From: Anaerolineae bacterium
Lineage (GTDB): Bacteria > Chloroflexota > Anaerolineae > Aggregatilineales > Phototrophicaceae
NCBI GenBank assembly: GCA_020848855.1
Contig: JADLHH010000112.1
Span: forward strand, 1 to 11,289
DNA: 11,289 bases
Reading direction: 5' to 3'
The notes under the pieces were generated by a model that was given only the letters and a program-made list of their open reading frames with translations, ran no database searches and was not told where the DNA came from. Below are positions 5,865 through 11,289 of this stretch, one piece after another; position 1 is the stretch's first letter; each line of letters begins with the position of its first letter. The translations under genes were made by a program, and so were the position numbers.

Positions 5865-7496
5865 TTACGCCCGCTTGAGCGTGACCTTGCGCCCGCGCAT
5901 CGTCCGCTGGTGCATCCGCTTGATCACCCGGTCGACATGCACGTCCTTCACGTCCACGAACGTCTCGTCGGCGTGAATATCAATCGCTCCGATGGCGCGA
6001 CCGGGAATGCCTGCTTCGCCGGCAATCGCGCCGACCACGTCACCCGGCTGGATGCCGTGCGTGCGCCCGGCGTTGAGCATCAGCCGCACCATGCCGTCCT
6101 CCTGCTTGCCGGGCTGGCGTTTGCCGAACGGCTTCTTGCGCGACCATTCGCTGCTGTGTTCGCGCTCGCGGTCTGTGCGCGGCTTCGGCTCGCGGATGTC
6201 CTCGACCGGGCGCTGTGCCTCGCTTGCCCGCGCCAGCCGGATAGCGGCGGCGGCGACTTCGGCGGCGTCGTAGCCCGCCTCCAGCAGATGGCTGACCACG
6301 GATAGTTCACGACCGAGGTCGGTTTCCGCCAGCATCGTCTCCAGTTCAGCGGAGAAGTGCGCGTCACGGCGGGCGTATACATCGGCAGCAGTCGGCAGCT
6401 TCGCCGGGTTGATGCGCTGCCCGGTGAAGCTCTCGATGGTTTTCAGCCAGCGGCGCTCGCGCGGTGTCACCAGCGTGATCGCCACACCTGCCCGCCCAGC
6501 GCGCCCCGTTCGTCCAACCCGATGCACGTAGTCCTCGGCATCATACGGCACATCGTAGTTGATGACGTGCGACATATCTTCGATGTCCAGCCCGCGCGCC
6601 GCCACGTCGGTTGCCACCAGCACGCTGACGTGCCCTCGGCGGAAGCGGCGCATGACCGTCTCGCGGGCGTCCTGCGCCATATCGCCGTGCAGCGCTTCGA
6701 CCGGGAAGCCCCGGCTCAGCAATTCGTCGGCAAGCTGCGCCGCGCCGATTTTGGTGCGGACGAAGATCAGCGCGCTGGTGATGGCTTCGACTTCCAGCAG
6801 CCGGGCGACTGCCGCCAGCTTCGAGGATTCATCGACCAGATAATGCCGCTGCTCGATCTGCGGAACGGTCAGCGTTTTATGCTCGATGGCGACCGTCTCC
6901 GGGTCGTGCATGTACTTGGTGGCGAGCCGGCGGATTTCCGTTGGCAGTGTCGCCGAAAACAGCGCCGTCTGCCGTTCATCCGGCGTCCGGCTGAGGATGG
7001 TCTCTACGTCGTCAATGAAGCCCATCTTGAGCATCTCGTCGGCTTCATCGAGTACCAGATAGCGGACGCCGCTCAGGTCGAGCGCGCCTTTGTCGATCAG
7101 GTCGATCACGCGACCGGGCGTGCCGACCACCACATGAACGCCGCTTTCCAGCCGCTTAATCTGGCGGACATACGACGAGCCGCCGTAGATTGCCAGCACT
7201 TTCGCGCCCAGATGCCTGCCGTACTGAAAGATCGCTTCCGCGACCTGATTTGCCAGTTCACGGGTCGGCGCGAGGATCAAGCCCTGCACCCCGTGTTCAC
7301 TAAAGTCCAGCTTCTCCAGAAGGGGCAGCGCGAACGCCGCCGTCTTCCCCGTGCCCGTCTGTGCCTGACCGAGCACGTCCCGCCCGGCAATCAACGCCGG
7401 GATCGCCCGCTCCTGAATCGGCGTCGGGGTTTCATAACCCAGTTCCACGACCGCCTTCATCAATTCGGGGCGCAGGTTCAAAGTCTCGAAATTCAT
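5865..7496 (-). CDS. DEAD-box ATP-dependent RNA helicase with DbpA-type RNA-binding C-terminus
   Basis: The product has 543 residues from ATG 7496, three bases after GGAGG (7504-7500). An upstream in-frame ATG at 7523 would add nine residues, has no ribosome binding site and lies in a hairpin. All helicase motifs are present: Q-motif (F3, PTPIQ 24-28), I AQTGTGKT (45-52), Ia PTRELA (77-82), Ib TPGR (126-129), II DEAD (150-153), III SAT (181-183), IV LIFVRTK, V ATDVAARGLD (295-304) and VI HRVGRTGR (325-332). After a charged linker (about 430-468, rich in Arg/Lys/Glu), residues 468-543 match the DbpA/CsdA C-terminal RNA-binding domain (LNAGRTHGIQPGDVVGAIAGEAGIPGRAIG). Such enzymes unwind short RNA duplexes in ribosome assembly and mRNA decay, often under cold stress. 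The architecture is DeaD/CsdA-like, but a symbol would be a guess. It has its own promoter and an elaborate leader. Confidence 0.97.
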   Translation of the reverse strand: MNFETLNLRPELMKAVVELGYETPTPIQERAIPALIAGRDVLGQAQTGTGKTAAFALPLLEKLDFSEHGVQGLILAPTRELANQVAEAIFQYGRHLGAKVLAIYGGSSYVRQIKRLESGVHVVVGTPGRVIDLIDKGALDLSGVRYLVLDEADEMLKMGFIDDVETILSRTPDERQTALFSATLPTEIRRLATKYMHDPETVAIEHKTLTVPQIEQRHYLVDESSKLAAVARLLEVEAITSALIFVRTKIGAAQLADELLSRGFPVEALHGDMAQDARETVMRRFRRGHVSVLVATDVAARGLDIEDMSHVINYDVPYDAEDYVHRVGRTGRAGRAGVAITLVTPRERRWLKTIESFTGQRINPAKLPTAADVYARRDAHFSAELETMLAETDLGRELSVVSHLLEAGYDAAEVAAAAIRLARASEAQRPVEDIREPKPRTDREREHSSEWSRKKPFGKRQPGKQEDGMVRLMLNAGRTHGIQPGDVVGAIAGEAGIPGRAIGAIDIHADETFVDVKDVHVDRVIKRMHQRTMRGRKVTLKRA

Positions 7497-7504
7497 AGAC
7501 CTCC

Positions 7505-7521
7505 GCAGCGTGTGGCGCTGC
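7505..7521 (-). promoter_or_regulatory. Hairpin abutting the helicase ribosome binding site
   Basis: On the mRNA, GCAGCG (7521-7516) and CGCTGC (7510-7505) form a perfect 6-bp stem with a 5-nt loop. The next base begins GGAGG (7504-7500), the Shine-Dalgarno of the helicase. The stem could stack next to, or compete with, ribosome binding. Confidence 0.45.
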
Positions 7522-7544
7522 ATCTACACTTGATGATTACACAG

Positions 7545-7568
7545 AAAAAACCCTGCACCGGGGCAGGG
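7545..7568 (-). terminator. Intrinsic-terminator-like hairpin inside the helicase leader
   Basis: On the minus strand CCCTGC (7568-7563) and GCAGGG (7556-7551) form a 6-bp GC-rich stem over a 6-nt loop, followed directly by six Ts (7550-7545). It lies between the helicase promoter and its start codon. It could attenuate the helicase mRNA, or end a transcript coming from the second promoter at 7896-7923, or both. Confidence 0.65.
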
Positions 7569-7596
7569 AGGATTGACGGAGGATTCGTTGAGGATT
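7567..7596 (-). repeat. Three direct repeats at exact 11-bp spacing in the helicase leader
   Basis: On the plus strand GGAGGATT (7567), GGAGGATT (7578) and TGAGGATT (7589) recur every 11 bp. On the helicase mRNA they read AATCCTC(C/A). Two of them contain CCTCC, and the middle one gives CCTCCG, able to pair for 6 bp with CGGAGG at the ribosome binding site. They lie about 12-42 nt after the predicted transcription start. Confidence 0.55.
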
Positions 7597-7614
7597 CTTT
7601 CCACAATCTAGTTT

Positions 7615-7642
7615 AGTATAGCATAATTTTATGCCATATCAA
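7615..7642 (-). promoter_or_regulatory. Promoter of the DEAD-box helicase gene, extended -10
   Basis: Minus strand: -35 TTGATA (7642-7637), 16-bp spacer, -10 TATACT (7620-7615) preceded by TGC, an extended -10. The spacer carries the inverted repeat GCATAA-AA-TTATGC, a possible operator. Transcription would start near 7608, giving a leader of about 110 nt. Confidence 0.7.
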
Positions 7643-7649
7643 CCGTGAT

Positions 7650-7751
7650 TTGCCGGGGAGAACCAGGGAAAATGCTGCCGTCTTTTACCGGCGTAAGGCG
7701 GCAACTGCTTCGCGCACAGGACGGCAATAAGACATGCATTTAGCCCGGCAA
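7650..7751 (-). ncRNA. Candidate structured RNA element (nested inverted repeats)
   Basis: Three complementary arm pairs are nested within about 100 nt. On the minus-strand RNA, TTGCCGGG (7751-7744) pairs with CCCGGCAA (7657-7650), AAATGC (7741-7736) with GCATTT (7675-7670), and TGCCGTC (7726-7720) with GACGGCA (7682-7676): 21 perfect base pairs in correct order. The internal loops are asymmetric, about 2/12 and 9/0 nt. The apical 37 nt include TTAC-GCCG-GTAA. A consensus promoter about 140 bp upstream points at it. No known RNA family is recognised: it lacks tmRNA, RNase P or B12-box signatures. It could equally be the long upstream leader of the helicase gene. Confidence 0.35.
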
Positions 7752-7800
7752 TGGATTCGCTGGTGAGAATACGCGAGCTAAGGCGCGCACCTTTGGAACC

Positions 7801-7829
7801 GGGCAGGTACACGGGTCTGCCCCTACGAA
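7801..7829. repeat. Interspersed palindrome with CCCCTACGAAAACC tail
   Basis: GGGCAG (7801-7806) and CTGCCC (7817-7822) flank a 10-nt loop and are followed by CCTACGAAAACC. The copy at 8207-8237 resembles it beyond the hairpin (CGAAAACC, then CTGT, TGGGAT), so the two are diverged copies of a unit of about 50 bp. Confidence 0.6.
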
Positions 7830-7895
7830 AACCACACTGTGGGATTGGCAATGTACTACGCGAGCAGTAAGGGAAGATGTGGGAAATCTAGCATT

Positions 7896-7923
7896 ATTAT
7901 AGAACAAATGTTTCGCTTGTCAA
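7896..7923 (-). promoter_or_regulatory. Consensus sigma70 promoter with no assigned gene
   Basis: Minus strand: TTGACA (7923-7918), 16 bp, TATAAT (7901-7896). Both hexamers are perfect. Transcription would begin near 7889 and run left through the structured element at 7650-7751 into the helicase promoter and leader. The first terminator met is the one at 7568-7545, so an RNA of about 345 nt is predicted if it stops there. No coding frame with a ribosome binding site lies in that stretch. Confidence 0.65.
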
Positions 7924-7937
7924 GGCACATGTGTACA

Positions 7938-7952
7938 CCCCAATGTTTGGGG
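7938..7952. repeat. Hairpin-forming inverted repeat just upstream of the unassigned promoter
   Basis: CCCCAA (7938-7943) and TTGGGG (7947-7952) flank TGT, 15 bp behind the -35 of the promoter at 7896-7923. The 8-bp palindrome CACATGTG (7926-7933) lies between them. This is a possible regulator site or the edge of the repeat region. Confidence 0.4.
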
Positions 7953-8145
7953 GGTGAGGTGGGATAAGAGCAAGTGCTGAGTGAAGAGTGCTGAGTGCCG
8001 AGTCAAGAACAAAAGCGATGTGCGGGGTGAGGCGGCTGGAAATGTGGGATAAGAGCAAGTGCTGAGTGAAGAGTGCTGAGTGCCGAGTCAAGAACAAAAG
8101 CGATGTGCGGGGTGAGGTGGCTGGAAATGTGGGATAAGGGCAAGT
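7950..8145. repeat. 85-bp tandem repeat, two full copies with partial flanking copies
   Basis: Copy 1 is 7959-8043 and copy 2 is 8044-8128, differing at only one position I can find (C or T in GGTGAGGYGG). A third copy starts at 8129 (GTGGGATAAGGGCAAGT) and decays after about 17 bp. On the left, GGGGTGAG before 7959 looks like the end of an earlier unit. Each unit contains GTGCTGAGT twice, 14 bp apart. There are no spacers between copies, so it is not a CRISPR array. It is non-coding as far as can be seen. Confidence 0.9.
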
Positions 8146-8150
8146 ACCGG

Positions 8151-8167
8151 GCTTGCCGCAGGCAAGC
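8151..8167. repeat. Short hairpin next to the tandem array
   Basis: GCTTGCC (8151-8157) and GGCAAGC (8161-8167) flank GCA, a perfect 7-bp stem just after the decayed third tandem copy. No T-tract follows. Confidence 0.5.
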
Positions 8168-8206
8168 GCGCGATGAGCATTGACCAAAGGACGAGAGCGA
8201 ATCGCG

Positions 8207-8237
8207 GGGCAGCCACACAGGTTTGCCCAACGAAAAC
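8207..8237. repeat. Interspersed palindrome, diverged copy
   Basis: GGGCA (8207-8211) and TGCCC (8224-8228) flank a 12-nt loop, followed by AACGAAAACCC. It is a diverged member of the same family as the copy at 7801-7829. Confidence 0.5.
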
Positions 8238-8302
8238 CCTGTATTGGGATGCAACCCGGCGTAGCCCGTGAGGAGTAGACGACTAACTGGATTTTGCAGG
8301 GC

Positions 8303-8334
8303 GGGCGTTACATGTAACGCCCCTACAAAAACCC
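8303..8334. repeat. Perfect 20-bp palindrome with CCCCTACAAAAACCC tail
   Basis: GGGCGTTA (8303-8310) and TAACGCCC (8315-8322) flank the self-complementary CATG, giving a perfect 20-bp palindrome, followed by CTACAAAAACCC. It belongs to the interspersed family by its outer bases and tail but has its own core. Confidence 0.75.
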
Positions 8335-8387
8335 ACCGCAATTCGCCTGGACATCTACTATGCACAATCAAGCGAATAGTGTGGGTT

Positions 8388-8430
8388 AAAAACGGGCACA
8401 GGTGCAACCTGAGGTTGCCTGGCTGCACCC
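8388..8430 (-). terminator. Possible terminator of the transporter operon, built from an interspersed palindrome
   Basis: On the minus strand, 37-79 nt after the transporter stop, GGCAACC-TCA-GGTTGC (8418-8404) sits within GGGTGCA...TGCACC outer pairing. It is followed by CTGTGCCCG and a T5 run (8392-8388). On the plus strand the element ends CACCCCTACAACAACACC, linking it to the interspersed palindrome family. The T-tract is about 12 nt from the inner stem, so termination is plausible, not certain. Confidence 0.4.
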
Positions 8431-8466
8431 CTACAACAACACCTGATGGTTTCTCTGTGGTTGTAC

Positions 8467-9747
8467 TTAGGGCATATCGACCGGGGCGACGATGGCGGTT
8501 GGCGCGGCGTAATGGGCACGCGGCTCGCGGATCAGGAAGATTACGCCCGCCGTCAGGAGGCTGGCGACCGCTGCCGAGCCGAACGTCGCCTGATAACTGA
8601 CGGTATCCGCCAGCCAACCGCCGACAATCGGCGCGAGCAGGGTCGCCGGGGAGACCAGCGTATTGGCAAGTCCGATATAGTACGGGCGCTCGACTTCGCT
8701 GCCGAACTCGGCGATGAGCGCGTAAATCGACGGTGTCAACCCGGCATTGGCGAACCCCGCCAGCGCGAACACCAGATAGAACCACTCCAGCGACGGCGCG
8801 AACAGCGCGACTGCCGCGCTGGCGCCCGCCAGCAGCACGCCGACGGCGAATGTGAAGCGGTGGCTGGAACGGTCGCCCAGCCAGCCAAAGACCGGGTTAG
8901 TGAGAAGCTGCGCGATCAGCAGCACACTGGTCATCACGCCGGCGGTTCCCGCGTCCAGCGCGAAATGACGCACCGCGTACACGGTGAAGAACGCCGTGCC
9001 CACCGATGCCACCTGCGCCAGCAGCCGCGCGCCGATGAACATGCGGAAGTTGCCGTCGCGCCGCAGGATATCGCCCAGCCCGCGCCAGAATTCGCGGGCG
9101 CTGCGCGAAACGGTGCGCACGGCTTCGCCCTCCGGCTCGCGGATTTGCGCGAGAAAGCCGAACGAAATCAGCGTCGAAACGCCTGCCAGAAAGAAACACA
9201 GCGCGAAATTGGCGGCGCTGCTGCCCGCGCTCAGGATCAGCCCGGCGACGACTGCCCCGGCGCTGCTCATCAGGTTCGAACCGGAACTGAGCGCACCGTA
9301 AAATGTCCCCCGCAGGCTGGACGGGACGATCTTGGCGACCATAGTCTGCCACGCCGTCGCCGTCAAGCCGCCGCCCATCGCCTGCCAGGTGACCAAGACG
9401 AAGATCAGCGTGAGCGCCATGCCGCGTTCCATCTGCGGCACGAGCAGCGCGACCAGCGCCAGCGCGAAGAAGGGCAGCCGTTCCTGGAGCGTCATGAACA
9501 GCACCATCGGCTTGTAGCGCCGCAGCCGGGCGACCCGATTTGCCGTGAACACCCCCGGAAGCTGCCAGCCGACCATGCGCATGGCGGCGATCAAGCCGAT
9601 TAGTACGCTGGAATCGGTCAGGCTGGCGACGAACAGCGGGATGACGGTCACGTAGGACGCGACGCCAAGCGCCAGACCGAAGAAGCTGGATTCCATCGTG
9701 TGCGTGGCGAAGTTGAAGCGGACGTTCTTCTGGATGTCTGCGCCCAA
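8467..9747 (-). CDS. Major facilitator superfamily transporter, downstream paralogue of a tandem pair
   Basis: The product has 426 residues and about 12 hydrophobic helices, normal for MFS_1. I place the start at TTG 9747, 6 nt after GTGAGG (9759-9754); this reproduces the arrangement at the upstream paralogue (GTGAGG, 7 nt, TTG). A TTG at 9768 would add seven residues that do not align. The N-terminal half begins QKNVRFNFATHTMESSFFGLALGVASYVTVIPLFV. The loop between helices 2 and 3, NRVARLRRYKPMVL, is a degenerate motif A. The central cytoplasmic loop contains EFWRGLGDILRRDGNFR. It resembles the upstream transporter along its whole length, roughly two thirds identical by eye. Substrate and direction are unknown; MFS_1 members of this kind are mostly proton-coupled drug or metabolite exporters. 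The gap to the upstream gene is 63 bp, so one transcript is likely. Confidence 0.9.
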   Translation of the reverse strand: MGADIQKNVRFNFATHTMESSFFGLALGVASYVTVIPLFVASLTDSSVLIGLIAAMRMVGWQLPGVFTANRVARLRRYKPMVLFMTLQERLPFFALALVALLVPQMERGMALTLIFVLVTWQAMGGGLTATAWQTMVAKIVPSSLRGTFYGALSSGSNLMSSAGAVVAGLILSAGSSAANFALCFFLAGVSTLISFGFLAQIREPEGEAVRTVSRSAREFWRGLGDILRRDGNFRMFIGARLLAQVASVGTAFFTVYAVRHFALDAGTAGVMTSVLLIAQLLTNPVFGWLGDRSSHRFTFAVGVLLAGASAAVALFAPSLEWFYLVFALAGFANAGLTPSIYALIAEFGSEVERPYYIGLANTLVSPATLLAPIVGGWLADTVSYQATFGSAAVASLLTAGVIFLIREPRAHYAAPTAIVAPVDMP

Positions 9748-9810
9748 CGGCAACCTCACTGGCGGCAAGGGAAGGTCAAGAAGGGAGGGTCAGGATAATC
9801 GCCGAGCGGA

Positions 9811-11088
9811 TTACGATTGTTCGGCGGACGCCGCCGCCACCAGCGGAACGGGATGGGCGCGCGGCTCGCGGATCAGCAGCACGATCCCTAAAGCCGCCAG
9901 CCCGCTGAGCGCCGCGATCCCGAAGGTCGTGCCGTAGCCCAGCCAGTCCGCCAGCCAGCCGCCGACGATCGGGGCGAGCAGGGTCGCCGGGGCGACGAGC
10001 GTATTGGCAAGCCCGATGTAGTAGGGGCGTTCGGCTTCGCTGCCGAACTCGACCGTCAGCGCCATGGTGGTTGTCCACAGCGCGGCATTGGCGATACCCG
10101 CGAGCGTGAACACCAGATAGAACCACTCCAGCGACGGCGCGAACAGCGCGACCGCCGCGCCCATACCGGCGACCAGCACGCCGAGACCGTACATGAGGCG
10201 GTGGCTGTAGTGGTCGCCCAGCCAGCCGAATACCGGGTTGGCGACGACCTGTGACAGCATCATGATGCCGGTCATCACGCCGGCAGTCGCGGCGCTCATG
10301 GCGAAGGTGCGCACGGCATACACAGTGAAGAACGCCACGCCGACCGACGCGACCTGCGCCAGCGTGCGGGCGACGATGAACAGGCGCAGGTTGCCATCCC
10401 GGCGCAGGATATCGCGCAGGCTGCGCCAGAATTCGCGCGCGGTTGGCGAGACTGCCTGCGCTGCCGGCGCGTCCGGCTCGCGGGTCGAATTCAGGAAGCC
10501 GAGCGACAGCATCATGGAAATCCCGGCGATGAAAAAGCACAGCGCGAAACTGCGCGGGTCATTCTCGGTCGAGAGGATGACCCCGGCGAGCAGCGCGCCG
10601 CCGCTGCTAAGCAGGTTCGCCGCCGACGACTGCAAGCCGTAGAACATGCCGCGCAGCTCGGTCGGGATGAGCTTGGCGATCATGCTCTGCCATGCCGTCC
10701 CGGTCAGCCCGCTGCCCATCGACTGCCAGATCACGAACAGGAATGTGAGGACGAGGGCGAGTTCGCGCCCCAGGGTAGGCACGGCGAGGGCGATCAGCGC
10801 CAGTGGGAAGAAGGGCAGACGCTCGTTGAGGGTCATCAGCACGACCATCGGCTTATAGCGCCGCAGCCGGGCAACCCGGTTCGCGGTCAGGAGCTGGGGA
10901 AGCTGCCAGCCGATGGTGTGCATGGCGGCGATCAAGCCGATCAGTACGCTCGAATCGGTGAGGGTGGCGACGAACAGCGGGATGACTGTTACATACGAGG
11001 CGACGCCAAGTCCCAGCCCGTAAAAAGCGCCGTCCATGACATTGACGGCGAGGTTGAAGCGGACGTTCTGACGAATTTCGGCGAGCAA
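9811..11088 (-). CDS. Major facilitator superfamily transporter, upstream paralogue of a tandem pair
   Basis: The product has 425 residues from TTG 11088, with GTGAGG (11101-11096) 7 nt upstream; no ATG or GTG is better placed. About 12 membrane helices are visible. RQNVRFNLAVNVMDGAFYGLGLGVASYVTVIPLFV opens helix 1, and ANRVARLRRYKPMVV is the helix 2-3 loop. Helix 4-5 holds SGLTGTAWQSMIAKLIPTELRG, and REFWRSLRDILRRDGNLR is in the central loop. ERPYYIGLANTLVAPATLLAPIVGGWLAD near helix 11 is almost identical in both paralogues. It is an inner-membrane transporter of unknown substrate. It is the first gene of the probable two-gene operon, preceded by a weak promoter candidate at 11115-11120. The C-terminal tail is short and hydrophilic (PLVAAASAEQS). 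Confidence 0.9.
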   Translation of the reverse strand: MLAEIRQNVRFNLAVNVMDGAFYGLGLGVASYVTVIPLFVATLTDSSVLIGLIAAMHTIGWQLPQLLTANRVARLRRYKPMVVLMTLNERLPFFPLALIALAVPTLGRELALVLTFLFVIWQSMGSGLTGTAWQSMIAKLIPTELRGMFYGLQSSAANLLSSGGALLAGVILSTENDPRSFALCFFIAGISMMLSLGFLNSTREPDAPAAQAVSPTAREFWRSLRDILRRDGNLRLFIVARTLAQVASVGVAFFTVYAVRTFAMSAATAGVMTGIMMLSQVVANPVFGWLGDHYSHRLMYGLGVLVAGMGAAVALFAPSLEWFYLVFTLAGIANAALWTTTMALTVEFGSEAERPYYIGLANTLVAPATLLAPIVGGWLADWLGYGTTFGIAALSGLAALGIVLLIREPRAHPVPLVAAASAEQS

Positions 11089-11114
11089 GGAAAGACCTCA
11101 CAGGGTACAGCGCG

Positions 11115-11120
11115 ATTCTA
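11115..11120 (-). promoter_or_regulatory. Candidate -10 element for the transporter operon
   Basis: Minus strand TAGAAT (11120-11115, 5 of 6) lies 26 bp before the TTG start, so transcription would begin near 11108 and leave just enough room for GTGAGG. The -35 position (TTATAT near 11143-11138) matches poorly. Confidence 0.35.
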
Positions 11121-11190
11121 CCATCCCTCCCGCGACGATATAAGGCCAGATGGACTCAGGGGCAGGGTCATCGCATCAAAATAGCCATTT

Positions 11191-11206
11191 AGGTCAAAAA
11201 AGGTCA
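11191..11206. repeat. Direct repeat AGGTCA-N4-AGGTCA
   Basis: Two identical AGGTCA hexamers (11191-11196 and 11201-11206) are separated by AAAA, that is one helical turn apart, about 70 bp upstream of the transporter -10 element. This could be a direct-repeat activator site; the evidence is only the repeat itself. Confidence 0.3.
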
Positions 11207-11214
11207 TAGGTGTT

Positions 11215-11274
11215 TTGTAGGGGCAGACCTGTGTGTCTGCCCCAGCGGGCGAACACGTGGGTTCGCCCCTACAA
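11215..11274. repeat. Composite interspersed palindrome with two internal hairpins
   Basis: Outer arms TTGTAGGGGC (11215-11224) and GCCCCTACAA (11265-11274) are perfect 10-bp complements. Inside are two separate hairpins: GGGGCAGAC (11220-11228) with GTCTGCCCC (11235-11243), and GGGCGAAC (11247-11254) with GTTCGCCC (11261-11268). It is the largest member of the family seen in the window. Confidence 0.8.
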
Positions 11275-11289
11275 GAGCGTTGTGAACCA

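Noticed and set aside
6357..7616. Long plus-strand frame (419 codons) opposite the DEAD-box helicase gene
   Set aside because: The helicase reading has every conserved motif; the plus-strand frame has none and shows antisense composition.
7639..7851. 70-codon minus-strand frame downstream of the consensus promoter
   Set aside because: It begins at TTG without a ribosome binding site, runs through an interspersed palindrome and the nested inverted repeats, and resembles no protein. The region fits RNA structure better.
7640..7889. tmRNA, RNase P RNA or cobalamin riboswitch
   Set aside because: None of the conserved blocks of these RNAs (tRNA-like ends, P4 core, B12 box) could be found, so no family name is assigned.
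7950..8145. CRISPR array
   Set aside because: The repeats are 85 bp and directly adjacent with no unique spacers, and no cas gene is present.
8003..8785. Minus-strand frame of 260 codons spanning the tandem repeat and the end of the transporter gene
   Set aside because: It repeats itself across the 85-bp units and overlaps the transporter in another frame, with no start signal or domain.
8467..11088. The two similar transporter genes as an assembly duplication artefact
   Set aside because: The copies differ at many positions throughout and have different lengths and tails, so they are true paralogues.
11191..11206. Nuclear-receptor DR4 element
   Set aside because: AGGTCA-N4-AGGTCA is a eukaryotic receptor site; in this bacterial context the resemblance is chance.

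Overview
The window is GC-rich bacterial chromosome with short intergenic gaps, GGAG-type ribosome binding sites and several TTG/GTG starts. A short palindrome family ending in CCCCTAC(A/G)A, the DUF3052 and DUF4405 small proteins, and the GAF/HisKA_3 kinase all recall Chloroflexota (Anaerolineae-like lineages). That placement is an inference from style and gene content; no rRNA or other marker gene is present.

Left part, plus strand (1-5801). The window opens inside an RluA-family pseudouridine synthase gene. A probable three-gene operon follows: a nitrilase-superfamily protein whose catalytic cysteine is replaced by glycine, a DUF3052 protein, and a membrane-anchored ComEA-like DNA-binding protein with SLBB and helix-hairpin-helix domains. 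Next come an orphan membrane histidine kinase (TM bundle, GAF, HisKA_3, HATPase) with its own promoter-like leader, a class I SAM methyltransferase, and a small three-helix DUF4405 membrane protein. A bidirectional intrinsic terminator at 5817-5850 closes this block.

Right part, minus strand (5865-11101). A DEAD-box RNA helicase with a DbpA-type RNA-binding tail reads towards the terminator. Its approximately 110-nt leader holds an extended -10 promoter, three repeats at 11-nt spacing carrying anti-Shine-Dalgarno sequence, an intrinsic-terminator-like hairpin with six Ts, and a hairpin touching the ribosome binding site. Farther right, two tandem paralogous 12-TM major facilitator transporters form an operon.

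The 970 bp between the helicase and the transporters has no credible gene but is structured. It holds a second promoter matching TTGACA-N16-TATAAT exactly and pointing left, a nested inverted repeat that could be a structured RNA, an 85-bp tandem duplication, and four or five members of the interspersed palindrome family.

No complete defence, mobile or biosynthetic system is visible. The best leads are the cysteine-less nitrilase homologue, the helicase leader, and the unassigned consensus promoter with its structured downstream region.
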